64,000 nucleotides of DNA, taken from NCBI RefSeq assembly GCF_003286085.1, contig NW_020825298.1, positions 3,782,001-3,846,000 of the forward strand. Direction: 5' to 3'. A program made the position numbers and the translations under genes. The DNA is from Drosophila persimilis. Its lineage: Eukaryota; Arthropoda; Insecta; Diptera; Drosophilidae. Positions 1-12,700 of this stretch are shown here, piece by piece. Below the pieces are notes generated by a model, which had not been told where the DNA came from, searched no databases, and saw nothing but the letters and a program-made list of their open reading frames with translations. How positions within the stretch are numbered: position 1 is the first letter of the stretch; each line of letters opens with the position of its first letter.

Positions 1-454
1 CCTTGGATCTATGTATGCTCATATGTAGCCTATAAATTATCCAAAACCACGTCTTTTTTTGATTTAAGAAATTGCAATGGAGGTTTATTCAATTCATGTA
101 CGGAAAAGGTTGTAGTTAAAGCGATTAAATATTCAGTAAACTGTTCCCATATTAAAGTCTTTTTCTCCTACACAAAGCCGCAACATGCCTTTGCTTACCC
201 TTTTGGCCCGAAAAACAAAACACAAACACACACAAAAATACACTTTGGCTAAGCCCCACAGCCATAGAAAAGTAGGGATTTCCACAGCAGTGAGACACGA
301 CAAAGGGATTTGGGATTGGGACTCACATGGAGAGATACATATGTATAACTATATATATGTATTTCTGATTGCTATTCAGAGACCTGTTGTTGGAGCAGAC
401 AAGCCATCAACAAAATCCCCCGTACTAAAGTCGTTTTTGCATATCCCTTTTCAG
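1..454 (+). other. Pde1c intron (partial)
   Basis: This is non-coding sequence ending in a pyrimidine-rich tract and the acceptor TTTTCAG at 448-454. Apart from an AT-rich stretch with ATATATATG near 345-360, I see nothing in it. Confidence 0.7.
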
Positions 455-706
455 TGGCCAGCACGCCGGAGAGTTTGCCCAGCAAGCGAGACGAGGCCAA
501 TAGTGCCACCGGCAGCAGCAACAGCAGCGGTGTTGGTGGTGGTGGTGCGGCGTCAGGAGGTGCCGTTTGTGGAGCAGCGAGCGGTGCAGCGAGTGGTGGA
601 GCTGGTGCAGGAACAACAACGCCGGGCCACGAAGCCGCCGGCAGTCCCACAGTCTCCGAGCTCGGTGGCATCGGCCCGAATGCGACAATAAATGGTCAAG
701 TGGCAA
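455..706 (+). CDS. Pde1c: Pde1c coding exon, Ser/Gly/Ala-rich N-terminal region
   Basis: This exon follows the acceptor TTTTCAG and ends at the donor GTAAGT (707-712). It enters with two bases and leaves with one, so it joins in phase to the next exon at 2801. It encodes 83 whole codons of low-complexity sequence (VASTPESLPSKRDEANS, then Gly/Ala/Ser runs and SPTVSELGGIGPNATING). No fold is visible. It is probably a disordered, isoform-specific N-terminal segment upstream of the calmodulin-binding and catalytic parts. Confidence 0.8.
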
Positions 707-3700
707 GTAAGTAGAGCTCATGGCATTTTCTATTTTTTTCGCATTTTGCATATTTCATCCGGTCGGGGACATCGGGAGGTCGCTTAGTCGCTTGGTCGCT
801 TGGTCGCATTATAATTTCTACTTCATGCAGCTGACAGGAGACCGCATAATCCATCTTGCACCAGCTGTCGCGCTGTAGTTGGGGCTTGGACCATGAAAAT
901 CTCAGGATTTGAAGGGGAATTCATTTGGGTCGAGTGGAGAACAGGACTGGCTTAAATCTGATTATAGAAATTTGTAGAGAAAGAACAAATATTCTTAATT
1001 AGATACGGAATATCCTCATACATGTTTTTGGTACAGTGAAACACGGACGTTCAGGCAGCTGTAGCTAAATCGCCTAAGAATAGATTATTTCAAAAAGGAA
1101 ACAAAACAGAAATTTCGGTGTCTTTAAAATTCAATATGTAATAAATTATTTACCGATAATTCTTGTTAGATCATAGATAGCTCGATAACTTATCGATGGA
1201 TACCTGTTCAAATATGAACAAATATAACAGAAATAGTGTTATAGAAAAAATAGAATAATTATATCTCATTAGAGTCAGTAATTGCGTTGATTTACACCCA
1301 AAAATTTCATGGAGTTCACACAGCTTGTACAGACTGATGAATCGATAAATGATGATGAATCGATGACGCATGAAAAGATAGCAGATATAATCGTTTTAGT
1401 TTGATAACTCAATTCAGATACCGAATCATATCTATGTACATACATCATTTGATAATTTGCTAAACTTTGAGATAATACTTAAACCTCAATTGATATTTGA
1501 CGTAATTCCATAAGCCATTTGATTCTCCAATTGAGATCAATCAATACGTAATGCCCTACAAAATAGTAGACCAAATTGGACACTTCCCAGTAGATAAGAA
1601 AACATAGATCATCTAGATTCGCAGCACTGTCTTAAAGACCCAAAAGACAAACACTTTTAAAATGAAAAATAACCACATTTAATGGTCCACAGTTTCCATT
1701 ACGCCTCTCACCTGACTTAAACCACCTGGCGTGGCTTGTCGTGGCTTGCCGTGACGTGGCGTGTGTTGTGTTTTCTCGGGCTGAAAGGCGAAGCCCCAGT
1801 CATTTTCCTTCCAACTTTGTGCGGTAAAATGAAGCGTTGAACGCCATTAAAGCCGTGAAGAGTCGCCAGTAAAAGCAACATAAAACATTTCATCCCAAAA
1901 CTTGAGTCGATAAAGAGCCAGCCAGTATCTAGCAGTTAAGGAAAAGGAATCTGGGGTGTAACATAAATTTAAGTGCAGCATAAAGCGGATTTTATGGCTG
2001 CCCCTTCACCCCGAGGACTGGAGCACCCGACCTGCACTGTCAAAATAAATGGAATGCAGTTAACGTACCCCAAGCCAAGGCAAGGCAAGCCAAGCCAAGA
2101 CACTCGGTCCCTCGTTTAAGGCAGGGATTGGTGGATTGCTGGATTGCTGGATTGGAGGCGACTGGGGACCACACACACAGATAGATTGCCAGAGGAGCTG
2201 GCGAATCACTCGAGCGCCTTGTGTGTGTGCTCCTCGGTTCTTGACAAACACACACCCGGAGATAAATCCTTTGCCATTTTTCGACACACTCCTGGGCGCA
2301 AGGCCTTCCCCAACTTAAGGGAAAAGTAGGAGATGATGCCACTCAGGCATCCATGGAGAAGGAGAAGGAGAAGGCGTTTTGTTCGCTGCTCGTTAAGCAT
2401 TTTTCCCTCACTTGGGATTAAAATAAATAAGCAACTGTATGCTACAATGCCCCTTAAATGATGGGAATAAATTATTGATTTCTTGTCGATTGCATGCGAA
2501 AGATTTTTCGAGCCCAAAAGCCAAAGGATTGAGAGCGGCTCGGCACAGTGGAAGCCAGAAGAGAATGAGAGAAACCCCTAGCACTTGCTAGGGATTTTCC
2601 GATGGTTGGGTCCTTCAACCACTGTGCCTCCGGGGCCTCCAGTGCCTTGAGTCGTCTGTTGTATGCTTCGTTAGATCCCAGTAGGAGCCGTCTGTGCCTT
2701 AATCAATGTGTCAATAGGGAGAACAAAAACATAACTAAATCAACGGCAGGCAACTAAATCAGTTTCTGAACAACTCTTTCTTTCTTTCGACTTTTTGCAG
2801 GACACGGCTCATTGACCATTATTCGACGCACGAACAGCCGAAATTTCTCGCAAATAGACGCTGCACAGCTCACCTCGCCCTCGACCTCGACGACGGCCTC
2901 CGGCAGCATCAGCTTCGCCCAGGCACCGCTCAGTGAACCACTTGCAGAGCGTCTCAGCTCCAGGCACCAGGCACAGTCCGGGGCCAACGGATCAGCCCGC
3001 TCCTCCTCCTCCAACGAGCAGGGGGGCAGCAGTCAATTGCCAGTCGCCGCAGCCACCAGCAAAATGCAGCCCTCGTCGCCGAACGCGTCAAACTATCTGC
3101 CCGAGAATGTGCAGGTCTCGTCGGCCAATCCGTCAACAACCGATATAAACGCCGGTCGCGACTCCTTGGAATATTTCACTAATCAATCGCTCAATCCCAC
3201 CGCCCATACCTCGATGTCACGGGAGAATGACAATCCGCAGTCGCACCATTCGTACGAGAACGCTTCGAATCTATCGTTCGGGGCGATACAATGGGAAACC
3301 GAAAGCCTTCCGCCAGTCGATACGCCAGATGCCCTTAACAAAGCGGCTGGGAGGTGAGTTTTTTCGCTATTTAAAGTGTATATCCTCCTCTGCGAATCAA
3401 CACTAACTCGATCTTTTCATCCCCAACACAGAATACGTAGTCTTCTCCGCCGCATGGATCACGAGACCGTTGCCTACGAGGACATGCAGCGCAATCTGCA
3501 TTATGCGGCTCGTGTGCTCGAAGCGGTCTTCATAGACGAATCAAGGTAGGAAAGCCCACCCATGCACCCCTCTATGCACCCCATAAATTCCGAAAAATTT
3601 CTTTGGCGGGCATTTTGTCATCTGGATAATTGATCTACCGGACCTTTTTGCTTCAGCTTCCTACGGCTTCTTTGGGGCTCAACAAATTCGGTTTAGGCTT

Positions 3701-6700
3701 TGTAATGTATTTCGATTCGAGTAGGTTCTAGTTTCAAAATTAACGGAATTGCACTCAAGGCAAGCTTATCCTACCCCCCCAAATAACAACAACCATCCAA
3801 TCCATCTATCATCTATTCATTTCTAACCCAAATGACCTCCGATGGCGTTTTCCCCCTTATGATTACTTTAGAATTACATAATTTGTTTCTATATGCATAC
3901 ATATATCTGAATACTTTTTCTTTTTATATCCGTTTCCGTTTCGATAACTGTTACTCTCTGTGTGTGTGTGTGTTGTACTACATATACTCCTCATATATTG
4001 AGCAGAAGCCCCACAACAGGTAAAACAAAGTTGGGGCAGATTGCGTCTTCATCCGTTGAGAACGAAGAGTAAGTTTTCCCATAGACACAATCTTGTCGCT
4101 TTGGTTTTTGTCGTTAACTTTGTTGATTTTTAACTCTAACATCTCTCTTCTACAACTCGTAATAAATAATAAATATACGTACCCAACGCGTGCCTCACAT
4201 CAAACATCAAACCAGAACCAACCAGAACCCCAAATATCCACAATATCTACTACAACTATTCATACATACAAATCTTTCTTCCTAACTTTTTCAAACTCTA
4301 TTAACTATTTTCTATCCTCATACTTTGTAGTGCTCTCTTCTGTTCATGTGTCTCGAGATGCCTTGCTCTGCCAGTATCAAAACAAAAGACTAGCCCATTA
4401 TCATCTATCTATCTACATATATTCGATATTCTGTCTATCTATCTGTCATCCCACTATCATTCATTTACAGAGAAGCCCTAGCCTAGCCTTCTAGCCTAAC
4501 GTAACCGTAAAAACTCTGTGTATTTATCTGGTACGAGTACGAGTATCCTCAGGATATTCCGATCACACAATCCCCTAATGAAACGCAGCACCGTATTATT
4601 GAAGAACTACTGTCTATAACCTCACATCCTCCTGTCTGCTCTCCGAATATTCTCTCGCTCTCCCTTTATCTCTCTCTCTCTCGATGTCCTCCTTTTCTCT
4701 CGGTGTATCTGCCACTTATTTATGGAAATTAAGATGGAATTCTGTGTGTTTTTGGATCGACTTCTTCTATTTCTGCTCTAACTTCGCTTTTCAAAAGCTT
4801 CATCTGCTCTGGGTGTTGGATATTTTTGAAGGGTTTTGATTTTTGACGGGAAAGGAACTGCAAAACGATTTGGGATCCCCCTGTATTATACCTATCCCAT
4901 TATATTTTAACTCAGTTTCGAAACAAAGATTCCCAATAGCTTTGCATTCCCATTCCTATCTCTAGCCCCAACCGCAACATTCCCAGCTCCATCCATATAC
5001 AATCAGTCCATTTTAATTATTTAACACACATTCAATTAAATCCCCCGAACCTCTACAGACCCCAAAATGTCATCTGCATATGTATGGAATACGCGAGGTA
5101 TCCATTGTATCCGGTTGATGTTCTACGTGAATTATTTACATTTTGTTAACCCAAACCGCTACCACATGACACGATTCTTCGATTTATATAGCCAAGTGAG
5201 ATGTGTTCGCCAGGGAGGACAGTTGTTCCGCCTTTGGTTTTCCCCCAACGGTTGCCCCATTTTTAAGTTGTTTTTTCATTTTTTTCGGCAGCTACTAGAG
5301 ATGGACGTGGACTGGAAAAACACTGACAAACCAATCTGTTCTGTGAAAATTCTTTATGGTATTCCCGCACGGGTGTATGGATTTATTAAATCGTATCTTC
5401 TTTCCGAAACATTCGAGTTTCGAAATTCACGCTTGACGGTTTTTTCCATTTCCCAACACCCAGCCCACGCCCATCTCTAGTACGAGTAACTAAAGGCAAA
5501 GTTTCGACGAGTTGAAAAGTCTGACCAACTTTATCTGTTGTTATCAGCTTAGTGAGACCTGTGGCTTCTTCTTCAGCTTCTGTTTTGGGGAGTGGGACTA
5601 ATCCAAATAATCCAAAAAAGAAAAATAAAACTAAAAGCTTTACCAAAAACTCTCAACTGATGTACTATTTATATTTTTTCTTTCTATTGCCAAACATATA
5701 TAAAAAAATGAAAATCATAAAAACTAAATACAAATTCACACATACCCATAATCTATCTAAATACAAATGCAATTGCCAAATGCAACAACAACAACGTGTC
5801 TCGTTTCTAACATTATTGTCGCCTGTACCGGTTCGCTATTTACTCACTGCCAACTGCTGTGCGAAAAACACTCGACCGCCCTGCACTTGACTCGCTGTCA
5901 CCCACTCGCTGAACCAGCAGCGAGTCGGCCAGGCAGCGTTGCAACGGAAACTGCAAGAACCTCAACTGCAGCCAACACAGCCACAGCCGTGACCAGGCGG
6001 ACTCGACGGTATCCGGCGGGGAGCAGCAGCAGGATAACAACAATTCCAACAGCAGCTGCTGCCTGCAGAAGAGGTCAGAGGAAGAGGAGGCCCAGCCGGG
6101 AGGCACAAAAACTGTGGCAGCTGACAATCAGGCCAGCATAGAGAGTCGCACCAAAGGCGTGTCTATGGCCCCACAGACTCACAGCGGGCCCACGGGTCCG
6201 CCACCGACAGCGACTGTGACACCTGGCGGCGCCGAAGAGACGCTGACAAAAACAGTGCCAGCACTCGAAACCGTGACAGAATCTGCTCTGGAAGAGCACT
6301 CCATGGAAACGATGACAAAACCTGCAGCGATAGATACAAGTGCTCCACCCCCTCCGGCTGTTACCAGCACCACGACGGCGATGGCGACGTCGACGACGAC
6401 GACGACGACGGCAACCAGTGGCAGCTCCACTGGGGAGGCGGTTGCGGCTGAAAGTGTTTCCAGCAGTAGCAGTTGCAGTAATAAAGCGACCGTGCACCGA
6501 CAAAGACGCCTGCGTACACCGGTCTGGGCGAGATCTATGTCGACGAATAAAACGTACTTGAAAAATGGTTTCTTCTAATCTAACAACAAATTAGCCTTAC
6601 CGTTAATTGTATGCTTTTTCCGTTTAACCCTTACGTTTCGTTGTCGATTTGTTCTATGATTTACCTTGCGTTAACCAACACTGCTCCAAAATGACTTATC

Positions 6701-9700
6701 CTCTCTCTATCTCTCTCCCTCTCTCTCTCTCTCAACTCTGTCACTATCTCTTTCTCTGTCTACTGACCTTTGTCGCGACTTTCTACTTTCTACAAATATC
6801 CCATATATAAATGCTGTAATCCACTGTCTAGCCTCTGTCCCTCCCAAATCTTTTGCTCGCTTCTACTCTGTAAATATGTTTATATTTTTAAACCCCCAAA
6901 TCCACTTGTTTCTTACTCCCAAACCCTGGCTCTCTACGTATTTGTAAATGTATTGTCGCTGTGACTTTGTACAAAGTAAAGGCCTATAGATAATTATTCT
7001 ATGTATGTACATAAATGTAAATGTTTTTTCCACACATGAATTCATGGCATGTTCTTGTCCAGTTTGTCCTCTTTGTTTTCGTTGTTTTCCCTTCTTAAAA
7101 ATAGCTTGAGCATGTGTTTGTCATGTAAGCGTTTAAATTTTCAAATCCGCCCGCCACGCGCGCCGATCGATTTGTGTGTGGTCGACCGCCTATCGAAAAG
7201 TGTGACCACACGCCTAGATCGATAGCTGAGTATTTTCGCGATCTCCAGCTGCGGCCACATTGTTGCCGCCAAAAGTGCCCGAACAGATATTTTTTTTTGC
7301 ATTTTTTAAAAACATTTTAAGTAGACTAAAATCAATTGTTAATTGCATTGGACGGCCTGCCCCGCACAACCGACAAGTGTGCGAACGTGTCGAGTATCGA
7401 AAATGAGCAGTGATAAAGTGAAAAACGGCAACGAGCATGACTCCGACGACTCATGTGGCGTAAGTACAAACCAAACACAGAAAAAGAAGAAGAAATGACA
7501 AACGATGGATCTTGCAAAAGTGAAAATGAAAATTAATAGCATGTGGCTGGCAGGATGAGTCGGCCAGTTTTACCACAAACAGCACCACATCGCAAAGCAA
7601 ATCGCCGACGTCCAGCACGCGGAGCAAGCGCCGGGGGCGACGCTCCACCAAATCGAAGCCAAAAACCGTAGCCGCCTACAAATACGAGTAAGTGTGGAGC
7701 ACACAAAAGGGGAACCAATACCAATACAGTAAGCTCCGCCACATTGTCTACTTCAAGCACACATGCGAAGGAGAACCATGGAGCCAGCATTTTCGGCGTG
7801 GCCTTCAACACCCTGCTGGGCAAAGACGAGCCCCAAATGTTTGCCACAGCGGGCAGCAATCGGTGTACAGTGTACGAGTGCCCCAGGAAGGGCGGATTGC
7901 AGCTAGTGCACTGCTATGCCGATCCAGACGTGAGTGGGCTGGACAGAGTCCTAGACAACAGATGTACAATTACTGATTACTGACCGAACTCTTGTTGCAT
8001 TGTTTCGCAGCCCGATGAAGTATTCTACACCTGCGCCTGGTCATATGATCTGAAGAGCTCTGCTCCGCTCCTAGCTGCTGCCGGCTATCGGGGCGTCGTT
8101 CGCGTGATAGACATTGAGCAGAACGAGGCTGTTGGCAACTACGTTGGCCACGGCCAGGCCATCAACGAGCTCAAGTTCCATCCGCATAAGCTGCAACTGT
8201 TGCTCTCCGGCAGCAAGGATCACGCCATACGGCTGTGGAACATACAAACCCACGTCTGCATTGCCATCTTCGGCGGAGTCGAAGCCCATCGCGATGAAGT
8301 GCTCTCGATAGACTTCAACATGAAGGGCGATCGCATCGTTTCCAGTGGGATGGATCACTCCCTGAAGCTGTGGTGCCTCGACAGCCCGGACTTTCAGCAC
8401 AAAGTCGAGCTATCGAACACATTCAGCCAGGAGAAGTCGACAATGCCGTTTCCCACAGTGACCAGGCATTTCCCCGACTTTTCCACGCGCGACATCCATC
8501 GAAACTATGTGGACTGCGTTCAGTGGTTCGGCAACTTTGTGCTGTCAAAATCCTGCGAGAACGCCATCATCTGCTGGAAGCCGGGACAGCTGCACCAATC
8601 CTTTGAGCAGGTCAAGCCCAACGACTCATCGTGCACCCTCATCGCCACGTTCAGCTACGACGAGTGTGAGATTTGGTTTGTGCGCTTCGGCTTCAATCCC
8701 TGGCACAAAGTCATCGCATTGGGCAACCAGCATGGCAAGGTTTACGTATGGGAACTGGATCCCAGCGATCCGGAAGGAGCACACATGACGACGCTGCACA
8801 ACCAGCGGAGTGTGTCCACGGTGCGGCAGATAGCCTTCTCCCGAGACGCCAGCATCTTGGTCTATGTGTGCGATGATGCCACCGTGTGGCGCTGGAACCG
8901 ACCTCAGGCGGCGGCCATTTGATTAGCCAAGCCGCATCATTGCCCAACAACCACAACCAAATCTCACGTGGCCAAAACTCACTTACATTTCCTCACTTGT
9001 CTAGTTCCTAGATTGTTACAATTAAATCAAATCGAATGAAAGGCCGCTGCATTTTCCCTGGAAATTCAAGCTCAAGCCGGCATTCTGTCGGCATCGTTAA
9101 GTTCCCTTCAAGTTGTGCGTCCCCAGTTGGCCATTTCTAATTGTGGCGCAAAGCAAAGCTCCGCATAACAAATGGCTTTCAATTTCTCCGTCATTTATAT
9201 GCATTGCTGCACCAGGAGAGACTGCTGGCATGCCATTCCCTGCCGTGGTTGAAATAAATGCGACGAAATTGAAACTGCCAACGGGAGTGCGCGCGCCAAC
9301 GTATCGCCAACATCGCCTCAGCCAGCAATCCCAGCAGCCTTAACAGCTCCCAGCAGACTGATTAAGAGAACAAAGTCCCGCAACGATTTGGTATACCCTT
9401 GCCGGATGGATATGGCACACTGACTTTTGCTTGCAGAATGATACAATGAAGATTATTGATATTCTTGGGCAACATTTTGGCAGATTTCATTGGTAGTTCA
9501 TTGAGTGTCTGCCCAAGAGATGTTTTGTTTACAAATATAGAAGTACTTTTGATCCACGCCCATCTCTTTGGGACGCAAAGTATTGAGACCATCAACTCCT
9601 TTAATACACATAGATATCCATTCCAAGTAAAGTCGAATAGTACTCCACTCGTTGCAAGGGTATACCACATTTCGATTAGCCAAATGTTCCCCGATTTTTC

Positions 9701-12700
9701 GTAACATTGTTCTTGGCTGATTGGGTTCTGCATCTCCTTTGTTCGACGTTCGTTGACCGCACCGCACCGCACTCCCCCTGACAACTCCGCCTCCTTCCAT
9801 TCCACTCCATTTGCCTGCTATGAGTAATTAGCTAAAGTTGGCTTGGGGCTTGGGGCTTGGGGCTTGCCAGCGGTATTAAGTTGTCAATAGGAGATTCCGA
9901 GAACTCCAGGCAACAACCAACCGTCTTGTATGGGGTTTTGGGTTCGGGGTTCGTTCAGCCTTGACACGCAAAGTCGAACGACTACTGTCACCGGGCGGCT
10001 CTTGGTCGGGCTAATCCAAAGCCGTTGTTTCTAGTTGGACGAGTGTTTTCCTTTGAGTTCTTCGGTTGCCATGCTGATGCTGGGTAACCAGCGGGCCATA
10101 TCCTTGGCCATAAATCGCTGGCTGAAATTATAGCTGGCGGGTGTCCTGCCATTGTCTGAAGGAGTACCAGTGGCGGGGCCTCGTCTGCTGCTGTTACTGC
10201 TGCTGCATCATGTTTGTCGTTTGTTTGTTTGCTTGCATGTACGCGTACATCAGATGCCAGTCCGCCAATACCGCCACCACATCCTCGTCCTCGTCCACGT
10301 CCACGTCCACGGTCTGTCCCAGCTCCACGCATGTCCTCCGCTACGCCCGTCGTCACAGTCACATCCATGAGAACGACTACAGCGACTGCAATAAACGACG
10401 AATCATTCGCTTGCGGTTTGTCCTTACCATCTCCCTACGCATCCTAGTTGTCATGTTTCACGTTTCATGTTTGTGTGTTCCTCGGTGTCGTCTGTGTGAT
10501 TCTGATTGCTTGTGGTGACCCATCATACCTGGTACTTCTAGGAGAAACACACAAGGGTATATTATTTTTGTGTTGTCTTAAAGTTCTTGCTCCTATCGTC
10601 CGTAATATCGTATAGAACATGCTAATGAGAATCCAAGTACCGGGTATCCTCTAGTCGGAATATCGTCTATACCGTTCGCACTTTTTTTGTGTATCTTGAA
10701 GCTTTGTTGTAGCTGTTCATTCCGTTGATGTTTCACTGTCAAAATACGCAATTACCCGCACTCGCAGGATACTTGTTTCACCCACTTGTGCACCACAAAA
10801 CCCCCACACAGTACAGTACGAGTGTAGATGATGATTTGCGTCTTCCACTTGCGGTTCTAAAAATTAATCAAGCCAAACGCCTCTGGCAAACTGTGAGCCT
10901 CCTCCTCCTGGCTGTCACTCTAATTCGGTTGACACCGAAATTAGTTTAGCATGTCATTTCTGGCAGGGCTCAAAAGTCAGTTAGTCAGTGACAAGTCGAA
11001 AGGTCTCGGATGGTCGGATGCCGGCGACTAAAAGCCCCCTAATCAGGCTTCCGAAAATCCTTCGACTTCGCTCTAAGCTCTTAAAAGGTGGGCGTATGGC
11101 ACGCCTACTTTCGATTTATGAAGACAAATCGTCAAACAGCAGGCCCCCAGTGCACACTACAGTAATCACAAATGAAAGAAAGTCTTGGGGCCACAAAAGT
11201 GGAAGCCGGAATGCCCCTTTATATGGAATGCCGTCTGGAAATATGTAATGCGTGGGCGGTAAATGACAATGGCTTCCGTTATAGTCATAGGGAGATTAGA
11301 TATAAATTGTATTTTACTTTAAGAAATATTTATGATAATTTTAGATACATATACATACGTATATAGTGGAATACCAGATATAGGAACATTTGCTAAAATT
11401 TAATTAGGATAATATTTATTTTTTTGTAAATCTCTTCTCGACTAGAACATCCGTTTTGGATAATCTATCCAGAAATACAGAAATACTTTAAGGTTCTATT
11501 CACTTACACTAATATATTCTTCTTTGAAGAGCTCTCTTACGTATTAAGTATTATGTAAATGTATTCCAATTTACATATCGCACGTCATACACTCGCGTCC
11601 CATAAAATCGTCTGGCAATACTCGTACTCTAGGCTTTTCTTATCACTGAACCCATCGCTGACGCAATTTTGGCTTTGTTTAATTATGATAAAAAGCAAAT
11701 AATAAAACTTCAAAAAAGACAGAAACGCATATTGAAGTCACAATTTCTGTAAAATTTGAGGTAGATATACGATATATTCCCCTGTATCTATAGGCATATG
11801 ATATGACTGTGAGTGTGAGTGTCGTAATCATGGACGCAGATATCTTTAGTTGAAAATTCACAAATTAAATGCCATTTGCGGCTCCATTCATGCCGATAAG
11901 GTTGAAATAAATTTAATGTGTTTCGGTTTTCGGACCCGTCACACACTCGCGCGCGCTGATGATCGGCCACAAGAAAACCGTGCAGAAATAAAATACGAAA
12001 AAACAAATTACAAATTATTCAATAAATCACAATTACAAAAAAGGGAAACTCTGCAGTTATGATGCAGCCCCAGCGAGGGATAGGCAGAGGGACCGACAAG
12101 TAATTGGCGACCGTATCATTAATAGTCATTAACTCTGATTGAACAAGTGGTGTGGACTGTGTCTCAGTTCGCGTTAAGTGATGTATGTGCATTATAATTA
12201 ATGGTATACCGGCCGGCTACTGGCCTGCATGCCAGTACACCTGCAGATCGAAAACCGTAAACCGAAAACCAATTAAAATTGGCAACTATGTACTATATTC
12301 AAATGAGTCAGACGTAAACCCCCATCGACTGACTCTCTACAGAAATTGGGTCAGCAGTCCTCCCCTGCCCCACTCCGGCCACAAGTTGAAGGTTATTCCA
12401 TATACCTAGGGTTAACAGTGGCTAAGCGTCGGCGTGCACTCATCAATCATCTTTCCGCGAGCACAATGGGAGTGACCCAAAAAGAGAAAGAAAGTAAATA
12501 GCCTCGGCTAAGGACCACTCCACAGAATGACCCCAAGGAGACGTCGCAGCGAAGACGAAGACGGACAGCAGCTGATATTACCCAATGCGAAAATCAATAA
12601 CAAATGATGTTAACGGCCAATTTTTGCCACATAGGCAACTGGGTCCGAGTGAGGGGCTACATTTCGGAAATGTATCCAAAATAGGCGCATCAAATGAAAG

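Noticed and set aside
5067..5480. 137-codon frame in the Pde1c intron
   Set aside because: The composition is that of AT-rich intron DNA, and no phase-compatible splice pair joins it to Pde1c.
9988..10368. Arg/Gly-rich frame on the minus strand (126 codons)
   Set aside because: The Arg/Gly run comes from a CGTCCACGTCCACG repeat. There is no start context, splice site or known domain.
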